Of a DNA stretch of 64,000 bases, positions 16,019 to 24,434 are shown piece after piece. How positions within the stretch are numbered: the stretch's first letter is position 1; each line of letters opens with the position of its first letter. The notes under the pieces were generated by a model. The model was not told where the DNA came from and made no database searches. It was given only the letters and a program-made list of their open reading frames with translations. The DNA is taken from positions 1 to 64,000 of the forward strand of contig DCIX01000004.1 of NCBI GenBank assembly GCA_002317135.1, given 5' to 3'. The translations under genes and the position numbers were made by a program. The DNA comes from Bacteroidales bacterium UBA1715 (GTDB lineage: Bacteria > Bacteroidota > Bacteroidia > Bacteroidales > UBA1715).

Positions 16019-16768
16019 TTAGAAAGGAAGATCGCTTGTTGCGTCAGAACTAGTCATTCCACCCAATGGATCTGAAGATGCAGCTGGTTCGCTTGCTGTA
16101 GGAGCAGCTGCTGCTGCGGCAGATGAACTAGGAATGCTTTCGATATCTTGTGCTTGTTGTGCTTGTGCTGCAGGGGCAGAACTTGCAACACCGTATCCGC
16201 CTGTATTGGCAGCAGGAGCAATGTTTCCTCTCCATGCTTGTACGCTACTGAACCAACCACCATTTTTACCTTCACGGCTTTCAATATCAACAGTGATAGT
16301 TACATTGTTACCGTTTGCTAATGTTGTATCGTGAATTCTGCTATTCCATACAGAGAAACAAACTCTTGGTGCATATTGTTCTGGCAGTTCTATAACAAAT
16401 TCTTGAACAGTCCAATTTCCTTTTGCACTTGTTCCGCTCCGTTTTTCCAATGCTTGAATAACAATACCAGTAAGTTCAATTTGTTTTACTTCACCAACAA
16501 ATCCTTTTACGATATTCCAAGCACGGAAATTTGTCATCCAACGACCATTGTATTCACGGCTTTCTATATTTAATGAAACAGTAAGCTCGTCACCGATTTG
16601 TAAATCAGATGTTGGAACTTTGTCGTTGTTTACAGTAAAACAAATTTTTCTTGGATATTGTGATATCGTTTCAATAATGAAATCCTGGCGTTTCCATGTT
16701 CCATTTGGTCCATCTCCAGAAACAGGTTGTTGTATTTGTATTAATTTACCTTGTACTTGAACTTCCAT
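16019..16768 (-). CDS. Tandem DUF3127 (OB-fold-like) protein with SSB-like acidic tail
   Basis: A 249-residue protein built of two similar halves: about 1-90 (VQGKLIQIQQPV...QDFIIET..PRKICFTV...LTVSLNIESREYNGRWMTNFRAW) and about 98-185 (LTGIVIQALEKR...QEFVIEL..PRVCFSV...VTITVDIESREGKNGGWFSSVQAW). A flexible Ala/Gln/Ser-rich linker follows, and the last residues are SDLPF, which resemble the DDDLPF-type tail of bacterial single-stranded DNA-binding proteins. DUF3127 proteins are widespread in Bacteroidota and usually have one domain. An OB-like, ssDNA-related role is an inference from fold pattern and tail. A -7 box (TACATTTG on the minus strand, 16785-16792) lies 17-24 bases upstream of the start. 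Confidence 0.8.
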   Translation of the reverse strand: MEVQVQGKLIQIQQPVSGDGPNGTWKRQDFIIETISQYPRKICFTVNNDKVPTSDLQIGDELTVSLNIESREYNGRWMTNFRAWNIVKGFVGEVKQIELTGIVIQALEKRSGTSAKGNWTVQEFVIELPEQYAPRVCFSVWNSRIHDTTLANGNNVTITVDIESREGKNGGWFSSVQAWRGNIAPAANTGGYGVASSAPAAQAQQAQDIESIPSSSAAAAAAPTASEPAASSDPLGGMTSSDATSDLPF

Positions 16769-16784
16769 ACGTTTTAATTTTTTT

Positions 16785-16792
16785 CAAATGTA
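16785..16792 (-). promoter_or_regulatory. Promoter -7 element of the DUF3127 gene
   Basis: TACATTTG on the minus strand matches TAnnTTTG. It is 17-24 bases before the start codon, the same distance and sequence as the -7 box of the phosphotransferase gene at 23259-23266. No good -33 TTTG is seen. Confidence 0.5.
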
Positions 16793-16834
16793 GTTTTTTA
16801 TTGGTTATATGTTTTTATTTTTCCTATGTAGTTA

Positions 16835-17560
16835 TTAACAATCTTGTAATATGTCGGTAATTTTTCCGTCTTTATAGACCGGAACTACGTTGCAAGTATC
16901 TAATGTAATGCAGTAGTCTATACATTCGTCTACGCCGTTGTTGCGAAGACGAGTTCGTTGTGCGCAATGCTCAATAAAACCACGAAGGTCGTGCTTGTGG
17001 TTGTTCCACATATCTTGTGCAGCAACAGTTGAGTCGCAAATAGTGTCGTATTCGTCAGTTTTAAGTAATTCATCGGCAATGGCTCCCATAAAAATAGCGT
17101 CCTCAATATTGTATTTACCTTTCCAACCAGCACAAAGAAGAATTACATCGCTTTTTTGTTGTTTTATCCATTCAATTAGAGGATGGTAGTTTGCAAAAGA
17201 ACCGATGGCAACTGCACGACAGTTTTCGCCCATTTGGATTGTTCTTGTTCCATTGGTCGTGCTATAAACAATGTCTCTTCCTCCGATTATTTCTCGTTTG
17301 AAATTTTCTGGTGAATTACCAAAATCAGCAAAGTCAAGTTTCTTTCCATTTCGTTCTGCTGCAATGAGATAGCCTTTCTTTTGGTAATCTTTTGCTTCTT
17401 CTTCGGTTTTTACCGGAATAATGGTTTTTACTCCATTTGCGAATGCGGTACAAATTGATGTTGTTGCACGAAAAACATCTGTAACGATGACAATCGCATC
17501 TTTCTTTTCGAACAACTCAAATAGAGCTGAAGAGTAGCAAGTTTCAATTGTGTATGCCAT
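16835..17560 (-). CDS. ComB-family 2-phosphosulfolactate phosphatase-like protein
   Basis: A 241-residue member of the ComB family, whose founding enzyme dephosphorylates 2-phosphosulfolactate in archaeal coenzyme M synthesis. Family features visible are VIVTDVFRATTSICTAFANG (about residues 23-42), DFGNSPENF, and the STTNGTRTI motif (about 99-107). Coenzyme M is not expected in Bacteroidales, and ComA/ComC partners are not here, so the substrate is probably another phosphorylated acid. The start overlaps the end of the O-antigen ligase gene by 17 bases, making it the last gene of the envelope operon. Confidence 0.82.
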   Translation of the reverse strand: MAYTIETCYSSALFELFEKKDAIVIVTDVFRATTSICTAFANGVKTIIPVKTEEEAKDYQKKGYLIAAERNGKKLDFADFGNSPENFKREIIGGRDIVYSTTNGTRTIQMGENCRAVAIGSFANYHPLIEWIKQQKSDVILLCAGWKGKYNIEDAIFMGAIADELLKTDEYDTICDSTVAAQDMWNNHKHDLRGFIEHCAQRTRLRNNGVDECIDYCITLDTCNVVPVYKDGKITDILQDC

Positions 17561-18983
17561 TAGTTTCTTGATTTTTATCTTTTATATCGAACATAACGAT
17601 AATGGCTATAAAGCCCCAAAATAGAGAGGCGATTTTATCCATATCGAGAAAATCATTTAAGAATCCGTGTAGATAATAGGTGATTAGACCTAATAAAAGA
17701 AACAGAACAGTGTCTTTGGTTAGTTCATCTTTTGTTCTGTTGTAAAGATTAAAACCTATTACCAGAACTGTTATTAGTAATGCAATGAATGATAGCGCTC
17801 CAAAAAGTCCGGCGTCAGCTAAAAGTCCCAAATATTCGCTGTGGGCGTTACCGCAGTCTCCGGCATTAGTACTGATTTTTGTCTTGTCTTGCGAATTTTG
17901 GAATGGAGCATATAAGAACATATATGTTCCTGGACCAAAGCCTGTAATTGGTCTCTCTTCGAACATTCGAAGTGCACATTTCCATCTGTTAATGCGTTCC
18001 ATATTTGAGTCGTCAGACGAAATGTTTGAGATGGATTTTACGTGCGATAAGAAGTTTGTACTGGAAACTTCATCGTTTTTCGACATCTTGTAGATAATGT
18101 CATTATAAAATGGGGCAATCATAATGATGCCGAACAATCCAATTGTAATAAGTGTCTTTATTTTTATTCGTAGTTTTAGGACAACCCACAATGCGGTAAC
18201 TGCAAAAATTCCTCCCCAAGCAGCACGGGTATACGAAAATAGTAGTGCTATGCATAACAAAACGAGTAAACTTAATGTGAAGAATTTTATGCTGAAGTCG
18301 TTTCGTATTCTTTTTATTACGACAAACATGGCAGGAATAAGTAATGCCAATGCAGCTCCGTACGAAGTGTGGTCGCGGAAAAATGGTTGCATTACCAAAT
18401 ACGAAGTGTCGTGTGAGAAACGCGACATTGCATGGTGAATAAGCGTATATGCGATAACAATAGAGAATCCTAATGCATACGCCATAATGTAATGCACAAT
18501 GTTCTTTTCGTCATAAACGACTTGGGTGGCAATAAAATAAAATACGGCAATAAACCATAGTCGTGTCAATACATATTTGAATGAAACAACAGGCATTTCT
18601 GAGGTAAGTGTCGTAAACAGTAACCACGCAAGGTAAATGTAAATGCAAATGCTGATAGGATGTGATAGCACCTTTTTGTCAAATCTACGTTCTGTTATCA
18701 ATTTAACGAAAAATAGGCACATTGCCATAAACAGAAATGGTTCCGTTGGTAAACTCATATTCAGTGGTGCACCTGGCATAAATTCCGACAATTCCAATGA
18801 AAGCGGAGTGAAGAATAGGAGTACCAGTAACAATTTGTCCAATGCTAACAAGGTGAGAAATGCCATAGCAAGGGCAAACGGAACCAATGTGATTACAAAC
18901 GATTCGTTGTAAATCCCTATAACACTTGCGATTATGAATGCAATCGCAACGAGGTACAATGCAACAACCGTCTTCTTTTCCAC
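17544..18983 (-). CDS. O-antigen ligase / polymerase family membrane protein (WaaL/Wzy)
   Basis: A 479-residue polytopic inner-membrane protein with about 11-12 hydrophobic segments and one large periplasmic loop (about residues 310-390). The loop contains RINRWKCALRMFEERPITGFGPGTYMF and GNAHSEYLGLLADAGLFGALSF; the Arg...Gly-x-Gly...HSEYLGLLADAGLFG pattern is diagnostic of the Wzy_C (O-antigen ligase/polymerase) family. It starts at a GTG overlapping the Wzz stop by one base. It may polymerise or ligate the O-antigen; in T9SS-containing Bacteroidales such glycans also anchor secreted proteins to the surface, which would fit the T9SS cargo genes elsewhere in the window (inference). Confidence 0.85.
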   Translation of the reverse strand: MEKKTVVALYLVAIAFIIASVIGIYNESFVITLVPFALAMAFLTLLALDKLLLVLLFFTPLSLELSEFMPGAPLNMSLPTEPFLFMAMCLFFVKLITERRFDKKVLSHPISICIYIYLAWLLFTTLTSEMPVVSFKYVLTRLWFIAVFYFIATQVVYDEKNIVHYIMAYALGFSIVIAYTLIHHAMSRFSHDTSYLVMQPFFRDHTSYGAALALLIPAMFVVIKRIRNDFSIKFFTLSLLVLLCIALLFSYTRAAWGGIFAVTALWVVLKLRIKIKTLITIGLFGIIMIAPFYNDIIYKMSKNDEVSSTNFLSHVKSISNISSDDSNMERINRWKCALRMFEERPITGFGPGTYMFLYAPFQNSQDKTKISTNAGDCGNAHSEYLGLLADAGLFGALSFIALLITVLVIGFNLYNRTKDELTKDTVLFLLLGLITYYLHGFLNDFLDMDKIASLFWGFIAIIVMFDIKDKNQETNGIHN

Positions 18984-20011
18984 TATGCTTGTTGTAATTC
19001 TTCCTCGCGACGACGGAAGTCTTTTACTAATTCAATGAAAATAAGTGCAACGAAAGCAAATGCAAATGTTGCTACAGTAGAAACAAGCACAATAATCATA
19101 CGGCGAGGTTTCGCCTTTTTATCTGATGGCAATGCTTTGTTTACCACGAAATAGTGGGTCAATGTAGCACTGGCATCAACTTGTGCTTCTTTTAGTTTTT
19201 GGTTAAGCAAACTTAATTGTTCTTTTTCGTTGAACAAGAAGTCACGAAGAGAAATATAGGTAGAACCATATTTTGCAAGCGTGTCCATTTGTTCTTTGAT
19301 TTTTTCGGCACCTTTACTATTGCCAGAAACAACTGCGTTTGCGTATGCTTTACAGTATTCTTCTGATTGTGATTCAAAATCGAATACGCCTTTTTCCATA
19401 ATTGTGCGAAGTGAATCTTCGAACATTTTTTGTTGTTCTACTTTTGCGTCATATTCGTGTTGAACAATAGCGTAGGCATTAGTGGAACGGCGTTTTTCCA
19501 TATTGTTCATAATCGTATCGATTAATGAAGCAATGTCGTTAGCCATTTCTGCTGCAGTATTTGGATTTACATCCAATACACTGATTTCTACTGCACTATA
19601 TTCTGTTCGGTTGAAAGAAATACGTTTTTTGAATTTCTTCAACATTTTGTCCAATGGATGTGAAACATTGGCAGAGTCAATGTCGTAATGGTTCCAAAGG
19701 TCATATTTTGCGATCATTTTGCTACGAAGTTCATCACTATTCAAAACTTGTAGAATTTGTTCTGTTTCTTTGTCTTCACCAAAGATAGATTCTTTTTTTG
19801 CTGCATCTCGTGTGGCAATCAATTCTTGCGATGTTGAAAGTGATGGAGCAGGGAATACAACTACAGTTGATTTGTATAATGGTGTAATGCAGAAAGAAAC
19901 GATGACCGCTGCAATAAAACCGATTGCTGTTATGATGAACAACGGTTTTCTGTAACGGAAAACTTTATATAAAAGATCGTTTGAGTTGAATGAATAGCGA
20001 TTGTCTTCCAT
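18983..20011 (-). CDS. wzz: Chain-length determinant protein (Wzz family)
   Basis: A 342-residue protein with a short cytoplasmic N-terminus, a first membrane helix (about residues 25-46), a coiled-coil-rich periplasmic domain, and a second helix near the C-terminus (about 302-330) followed by a basic tail. The FRYRKPLFIITAIGF start and the PLYKSTVVVFPAP segment after the first helix are typical of Wzz/BtrC-like chain-length regulators. I chose the ATG at 20011, 2 bases after the kinase stop, rather than the upstream ATG that overlaps the kinase gene. The next gene is the O-antigen polymerase/ligase, its expected partner. Confidence 0.85.
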   Translation of the reverse strand: MEDNRYSFNSNDLLYKVFRYRKPLFIITAIGFIAAVIVSFCITPLYKSTVVVFPAPSLSTSQELIATRDAAKKESIFGEDKETEQILQVLNSDELRSKMIAKYDLWNHYDIDSANVSHPLDKMLKKFKKRISFNRTEYSAVEISVLDVNPNTAAEMANDIASLIDTIMNNMEKRRSTNAYAIVQHEYDAKVEQQKMFEDSLRTIMEKGVFDFESQSEEYCKAYANAVVSGNSKGAEKIKEQMDTLAKYGSTYISLRDFLFNEKEQLSLLNQKLKEAQVDASATLTHYFVVNKALPSDKKAKPRRMIIVLVSTVATFAFAFVALIFIELVKDFRRREEELQQA

Positions 20012-20012
20012 G

Positions 20013-20636
20013 TTATTCGTTTTTAAATAAGCCAAAAAGTTCAGCGTCGATTCTGTCGATTATGGTGCTAAAATCTTCTTTGTTTTCCAAAAAATCTAGT
20101 TTATCGGTATCGATAATCAATATTTTGCCCAAGTTGTATGATTGAATCCATGTTTCGTAGCGTTTGTTCAAATTTTCCAAATAATCAAGACGAATAGAGT
20201 TTTCGTATTCGCGTCCTTTTGTTTGGATTCTACGAACCAATGTAGGAACCGATGCTTTTAGGTATATAAGCAAGTCTGGTGCTTGAAGCAATTGTTCTAC
20301 TTGGCGGAAAAGTGCAAAATATGTTTCAAAATCGCGGCTTGCCATCAAATTCATAGAATGAAGGTTCGGTGCAAAAATGTACGCATCTTCATAGATTGTA
20401 CGATCTTGAATGACATCTTTCCCGGAATTTTGTATGTTTCGAATATTTTGTAGACGGCTGTGAAGGTATGAAATCTGCACATTAAAAGACCACGCTTTCA
20501 TATCTTGATAAAAGTCGTCCAAATAAGGATTGTTGTCAACATTTTCAAAGTTTGTCTCCCAACCATATTGCTTTGCCAACATAGTTGTTAGTGTTGTCTT
20601 ACCAACGCCAATGTTTCCTGCTACTGCTATATGCAT
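20013..20636 (-). CDS. Deoxynucleoside kinase
   Basis: A 207-residue cytoplasmic kinase that phosphorylates deoxyribonucleosides for salvage. The P-loop is GNIGVGKTT (residues 7-15), the DRT motif is QDRTIYEDAYIFA (about 77-89), and the lid arginines lie in VRRIQTKGREYENSIRLDYLE. Length and motifs match dNK/dGK family proteins. It lies inside an envelope operon with a 37-base gap to the upstream gene and 1 base to Wzz, an arrangement with no obvious functional logic. Confidence 0.88.
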   Translation of the reverse strand: MHIAVAGNIGVGKTTLTTMLAKQYGWETNFENVDNNPYLDDFYQDMKAWSFNVQISYLHSRLQNIRNIQNSGKDVIQDRTIYEDAYIFAPNLHSMNLMASRDFETYFALFRQVEQLLQAPDLLIYLKASVPTLVRRIQTKGREYENSIRLDYLENLNKRYETWIQSYNLGKILIIDTDKLDFLENKEDFSTIIDRIDAELFGLFKNE

Positions 20637-20673
20637 ATCTTGTTATTAATTATTTTGCAAAAATATAAAATCT

Positions 20674-21822
20674 CTATTCTATTTGAAAAAAATTCAGTTT
20701 GGAAATGTTTCGTAAATGAACATCCGTAAAGTAAAATTCTAAAATTTCTTTGTACGGAAATCCCAATCGTGCCATCTCCATTGCACCCTCTTGCGATAGT
20801 CCAACGCCGTGACCGAAGCCTTTCCCGTGTAGCACAATAACATCATCTCTGTCGTCGATGCAAAAGAATGTAGAACGAAGTTTCCAGTCTGTTCGTATTG
20901 TTGTGAGCAGAAGAACGGAATCTTGGCATTCAACATATAAATATTTTCGTCGTACCGGTTGTTCGAACGATAAATTACAAGAATCAGAATGGTGGATACC
21001 TTTCTTTTCTAAGTAACTGAGCCAATCTTTTCGAGGAATTGTTTTTGTCCATTCGTAACCTGGTTGGCCTACGCTGTATGGATCTGGTTTCCCACGAAGA
21101 TATGGTATAGTTTTCGACCAAACCATTTCGCTATTACAAGTTTCTCCGCCAGAGTTTGCAGAAAAAATTGCTTCGATTAACACATTGCTTTTATCCACAA
21201 GAACAAGCCCTTGTGTAGCTTCTACGGCTTGCTTTATAGCATCGCTATAACGGCAACGGCCTACATACGCCTGACAATGCACGCCGTCGCAAAGGTTATA
21301 GTTGTTTTTGAGATGGCGTTTGTAGAATTTTGCAGCGTATGTTCTGCACAGTACGGCTTGTGCTTTATAAAATTCCAATTCAGCCTTGGCTCCAGCCTCA
21401 GATTCAACTACGCCGGCAATGTATTTTTCGAAATTTACATCGTTTATGAGTATGAGTGATGTAGTGGAAGATTTTACATATAAATCGTTGTCGTATTCCC
21501 GTGCCAGTGGTTTTTTTGTATGGAAACGCACTTGGTATTTGTTGTCTTGGTTTAATCCGCGGAACAATAGAAGTGTGTCGGCAGTGAAGAATCCGTACAA
21601 TGAATTTATGTTAATTTTTTGCCCACGTTTATTGATTGTCACCGATTCCCCTTCGTTTACCGAGCAAATAATCTTGTTATGGGAAACAATGTCGTATTTG
21701 CCTGATTTTGCGTAGAATACAAATGTTTCTATTTTGTTGTCAGAATAAATGCGAACATTTATGTTTTGGGAAAATCCCCACAAAGAACACAAAAGGAATA
21801 CGATGGCGAGCCTAAATTTCAT
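20674..21822 (-). CDS. SpoIID/LytB-domain protein
   Basis: A 382-residue exported protein with an N-terminal signal peptide (about 1-18, ending GFSQ). The SpoIID domain (about 130-360) is recognised by YIAGVVESEAGAKAELEFYKAQAVLCRTYA, IEAIFSANSGGETCNSEMVW, and the end motif GKGFGHGVGLSQEGAMEMA. SpoIID proteins of sporulating bacteria are lytic transglycosylases acting on denuded glycan; in Bacteroidota the role is probably peptidoglycan remodelling. Its start codon overlaps the stop of the RapZ C-domain gene. The catalytic Glu after VVES is present. Confidence 0.88.
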   Translation of the reverse strand: MKFRLAIVFLLCSLWGFSQNINVRIYSDNKIETFVFYAKSGKYDIVSHNKIICSVNEGESVTINKRGQKININSLYGFFTADTLLLFRGLNQDNKYQVRFHTKKPLAREYDNDLYVKSSTTSLILINDVNFEKYIAGVVESEAGAKAELEFYKAQAVLCRTYAAKFYKRHLKNNYNLCDGVHCQAYVGRCRYSDAIKQAVEATQGLVLVDKSNVLIEAIFSANSGGETCNSEMVWSKTIPYLRGKPDPYSVGQPGYEWTKTIPRKDWLSYLEKKGIHHSDSCNLSFEQPVRRKYLYVECQDSVLLLTTIRTDWKLRSTFFCIDDRDDVIVLHGKGFGHGVGLSQEGAMEMARLGFPYKEILEFYFTDVHLRNISKLNFFQIE

Positions 21823-22235
21823 TATAGTTCTTTGAAGATTTTTTGTTCTCTATGATTTACTACAACGCGAACAGGGAAGTTTTCGTGTATGAATTGTGCT
21901 GTTTTTTCTGCAAAATATACAGAACGATGTTGACCGCCTGTACAACCGAAGTTTATCATCAAATGAGTAAATCCTCGTTCTACATATTTATTTACACTTT
22001 GTGTAACCAATGCACAAACGTGAGAGAAGAATTCGTCACATTCTGCGTATGGTTTGAAAAAATCAATCACTTCTTGTTGGGTGCCGTTTACTTCGAGGTA
22101 TTCTTTGTAACGACCAGGATTTGGAAGTGCTCTACAGTCGAATACAAATCCACCACCATTTCCGCTTTCGTCTTGTGGAATTCCTTTTTTGAAGGAAAAA
22201 CTGGTTATTTCTACCGTTAAAGTTGATTCTGTCAT
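21822..22235 (-). CDS. RapZ C-terminal-domain protein
   Basis: A 137-residue protein consisting only of the domain found at the C-terminus of RapZ (YvcJ family). Diagnostic are the FDCRALPNPGRYKEYLEVNGTQ segment and NFGCTGGQHRSVYFAEKTAQF. The N-terminal P-loop kinase-like half of RapZ is absent. In enterobacteria RapZ senses glucosamine-6-phosphate. Here the gene overlaps the upstream sugar-kinase-like gene (22232-22235) and the SpoIID gene, so a sensor or partner role in amino-sugar/cell-wall metabolism is plausible inference. Confidence 0.85.
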   Translation of the reverse strand: MTESTLTVEITSFSFKKGIPQDESGNGGGFVFDCRALPNPGRYKEYLEVNGTQQEVIDFFKPYAECDEFFSHVCALVTQSVNKYVERGFTHLMINFGCTGGQHRSVYFAEKTAQFIHENFPVRVVVNHREQKIFKEL

Positions 22236-23242
22236 TGTTCTATTTGTAATTCTGGAAGTTCGTTGATTAAAGCTGAAAGATATGGCATTGGCACAATGTT
22301 ATGAATGATTGGCGTATGTGCTTTTAAATTTTGTAGTGCCTGCGGAATACTTTGGATAAAGTGTTCTTTCCGTTGAATGTATCCTCTAAAACCGTATGCT
22401 CCAAGCGTTTGCAAAATGCGTATGAATACTATGCCTTGGAATTGATTACGAAACAACTCCTCGTCAACAGAAATGTGCTTTTGTAGTTCCGTAATATAAT
22501 AGGATAGAAGCAGTTGTCTGGTCTCTTCGCTTAAATTCGCCTTTGCTTGATACAAAAGAGAAACCACATCGTATTGTAGCGGACCTTTCATTCCACCTTG
22601 AAAATCTATGTAGCCAAGTTTTCCGTCTTGCAATAAGATGTTGCGAGATTGGAAATCTCTGTACATGAAAAATGAACGGTCTGCTTTATCCAAAAAATCA
22701 AGTAAAGAATTGAAATCGTTCTCAAGTTTTTGCTCGTTGAATTCTAATCCGCTGATTTTTAGATAGTAGTATTTAAAATAATATAAATCCCATCGCATAG
22801 CAGTGCGGTCGAATTCTTCGCGGACAAAACAATGTTTAAAATCAATTTTGTTCGCTCCGCACAATTGAATTTGGATTAAATCCGAAAGAATTCGTTTGTA
22901 TAGTTCTATGACTTCTGGGTCAGAAAGATTTTTTTTTGCGGTAAGAACATCGCATTTACCTAAATCAGAAATAAGATAAATTTCTTTTGTATCGTTGTAG
23001 GCAAGGACTTCAGGAGTATTGATGCCATTTTTTCGAAAAATAGAACTGAAATATATAAACGACTCGTTTTCCTCTATGTTGGTTCCAACGCATGCAAGTA
23101 CATCATTCTTGCCATTGCATGAAATACGGTAATACCGACGTGAAGAACCAGCACCAGGCAATAACTCAATATGCGAGAAATCTTTTCCAAACTTTTGTTT
23201 GAATAGATTCGTAATGCATTGTAAGTCTTTCGGATATTCCAT
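22232..23242 (-). CDS. Aminoglycoside-phosphotransferase-fold sugar kinase (AmgK-like)
   Basis: A 336-residue kinase of the APH fold. Visible are the N-lobe SSRRYYRISCNGK (glycine-like loop), the DLG-type segment ISDLGKCDV, the catalytic loop MYRDFQSRNILL and the metal-binding GYIDFQGGMKGPLQYDV. AmgK proteins phosphorylate MurNAc/GlcNAc in peptidoglycan recycling and are the closest named group, but a MurU partner is not adjacent. I chose the ATG at 23242: a longer frame reaches 23290 but runs through a palindrome and a TACATTTG promoter box. It heads the envelope operon that runs to 16835. Confidence 0.78.
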   Translation of the reverse strand: MEYPKDLQCITNLFKQKFGKDFSHIELLPGAGSSRRYYRISCNGKNDVLACVGTNIEENESFIYFSSIFRKNGINTPEVLAYNDTKEIYLISDLGKCDVLTAKKNLSDPEVIELYKRILSDLIQIQLCGANKIDFKHCFVREEFDRTAMRWDLYYFKYYYLKISGLEFNEQKLENDFNSLLDFLDKADRSFFMYRDFQSRNILLQDGKLGYIDFQGGMKGPLQYDVVSLLYQAKANLSEETRQLLLSYYITELQKHISVDEELFRNQFQGIVFIRILQTLGAYGFRGYIQRKEHFIQSIPQALQNLKAHTPIIHNIVPMPYLSALINELPELQIEQ

Positions 23243-23251
23243 TGTAATAAT

Positions 23252-23281
23252 ATTGTTGCAAATGTAAGCATTTGCAACAAT
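23252..23281. promoter_or_regulatory. Perfect 13-bp palindrome over the envelope-operon promoter
   Basis: An inverted repeat of 13 perfect base pairs (23252-23264 with 23269-23281) with a 4-base spacer. The left arm contains the minus-strand -7 element TACATTTG (23259-23266), 17-24 bases upstream of the kinase start. It is a candidate operator, positioned to control the divergent pair (kinase operon and the FISUMP-type gene). Confidence 0.65.
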
Positions 23282-23325
23282 AGTTTTCATTTTATTTTGT
23301 ATATTTGTTTGATAATTTAAAGTTA

Positions 23326-24180
23326 ATGAAACAACTTTTCTCTATATTATCATTTCTCATTCTCACTTTTGCAGGAAATTCTCAATCTGTGCAAATACAA
23401 GATGGGGCAATTCTCGCAGTATTTTCGGTAAGCGATTCAACGAAGGTGTATTTTTCGCAGGGCAATTTGCAATATCAAGCAAGTACAAAAACGTGGCGCT
23501 TTGCAGAACACCAATATGACACAATCGGTGCAGACAATAAAAATAGGTCTAAAAAATATGATGGTTGGATAGATTTATTTGGTTGGGGAACAAGTGGATA
23601 TAAATCAAAATATCCGTATATGGCAACTACAAATCATATAAAATATGGTGTTATTCGTAACCAATATGCGGACATAACGGACACAAAGTATGATTGGGGT
23701 GTGTATAATAAAATTTCCAATGGAGGAACCTCTAAAAAATGGAGAACATTGACAGATGATGAATGGTTTTATCTGATCTGTAAAAGAAACAATGCATTAG
23801 ACTTAAAAGGTTCCGCAACAATAAATGGCATTGCAGGTATGATATTGTTACCAGACAACTGGACAACGCCAGCTGATATCACATTCAATAGTGGAATGAA
23901 TGGCTTTTCAAACAATACGTATTCAATAAGCGAATGGAGTAAGATGGAAGCTAATGGCGCAGTGTTTTTTCCGGCTGCGGGGCAACGTTCTGGTACGAGT
24001 ATAGAAGGTGTAGGAGTTTTTTCATATTATTGGTCTTCGGTTGCCGACCATAGAAATTTAAACAATAACAACTTCTATGCTATTTGTATGCATTTTAAAA
24101 ATGACTATGTGGCGGGTAAGTGTTTTGGATACTATCGCAGTTATGGTATATCTGTTCGCTTGGTACAAGATGTGAAATAA
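23326..24180 (+). CDS. Secreted FISUMP-type (formylglycine-fold-like) domain protein
   Basis: A 284-residue exported protein with an N-terminal signal peptide (about 1-20, ending GNSQ). The mature part resembles the Bacteroidales FISUMP / sulfatase-modifying-factor-like lectin fold: VYFSQGNLQYQASTKTWRFAEHQYD at the start, WRTLTDDEWFYL in the middle, and an end with FFPAAGQR, YYWSS and SYGISVRLV. The function of these surface or periplasmic domains is unknown. I chose the ATG at 23326 over a TTG 21 bases earlier because the signal peptide starts there. A plus-strand TATATTTG (23300-23307) is a plausible -7 element. There is no T9SS sorting domain and no lipobox. Confidence 0.75.
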   Translation: MKQLFSILSFLILTFAGNSQSVQIQDGAILAVFSVSDSTKVYFSQGNLQYQASTKTWRFAEHQYDTIGADNKNRSKKYDGWIDLFGWGTSGYKSKYPYMATTNHIKYGVIRNQYADITDTKYDWGVYNKISNGGTSKKWRTLTDDEWFYLICKRNNALDLKGSATINGIAGMILLPDNWTTPADITFNSGMNGFSNNTYSISEWSKMEANGAVFFPAAGQRSGTSIEGVGVFSYYWSSVADHRNLNNNNFYAICMHFKNDYVAGKCFGYYRSYGISVRLVQDVK

Positions 24181-24262
24181 AGGTTGTTGCGTTGTAATTA
24201 CCCTATTGTAAGTGTTACTGCAGTTATTAAACAAAAAAGTTAATAAGTTTTCGTTTTTGTTT

Positions 24263-24294
24263 ATTGTGAGTATGAAATCGAATTCGTACTTTTG
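24263..24294 (+). promoter_or_regulatory. Promoter of the carB leader transcript
   Basis: TACTTTTG at 24287-24294 matches the -7 consensus TAnnTTTG; ATTG at 24263-24266 is a 3/4 match to the -33 TTTG with a 20-base spacer, the same spacing as the two clearest promoters in the window. Transcription would start near 24300, 18 bases before the leader ORF. Confidence 0.7.
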
Positions 24295-24317
24295 CCAAAA
24301 TAAAAAATACGAAAGCA

Positions 24318-24401
24318 ATGAAGACATTCTTGGATTTACCGAATAAGGTGATGTTGCCAAAAGGCCATCAAGAAAAAGTCATTTTTGTTTTTGATTGTTA
24401 A
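24318..24401 (+). CDS. 27-residue leader peptide of the carB-carA-carB operon
   Basis: A small ORF starting at an ATG about 18 bases after the predicted transcription start. The peptide begins MKTFLDLPNKVML and ends KVIFVFDC. Its last codons are a U-rich tract in RNA (24382-24399). The stop codon (24399-24401) overlaps the first two bases of the terminator stem, so a ribosome ending here would cover the 5' arm. No run of arginine or other regulatory codons is present, which favours UTP-dependent (pyrBI-like) rather than amino-acid-dependent attenuation. Translation is not proven. Confidence 0.6.
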   Translation: MKTFLDLPNKVMLPKGHQEKVIFVFDC

Positions 24402-24434
24402 TGCGTTAGTTGTTTTTACTAACGCATTTTTTTT
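24400..24434 (+). terminator. Candidate attenuator before carB
   Basis: An 11-bp perfect stem (24400-24410 with 24418-24428) with a 7-base T-rich loop, followed by T residues to 24433. It lies between a good promoter and the carB start (24468) and contains the stop codon of the leader ORF, the arrangement of a transcription attenuator. Confidence 0.85.

Noticed and set aside
23243..23290. Longer N-terminus of the sugar-kinase-like gene (start at 23290)
   Set aside because: It would include a perfect 13-bp palindrome and a promoter -7 box; the family aligns from the ATG at 23242.
24181..24262. Terminator after the FISUMP-type gene
   Set aside because: No hairpin with a T-run was found; the hairpin at 24400 follows a new promoter and belongs to the carB leader.
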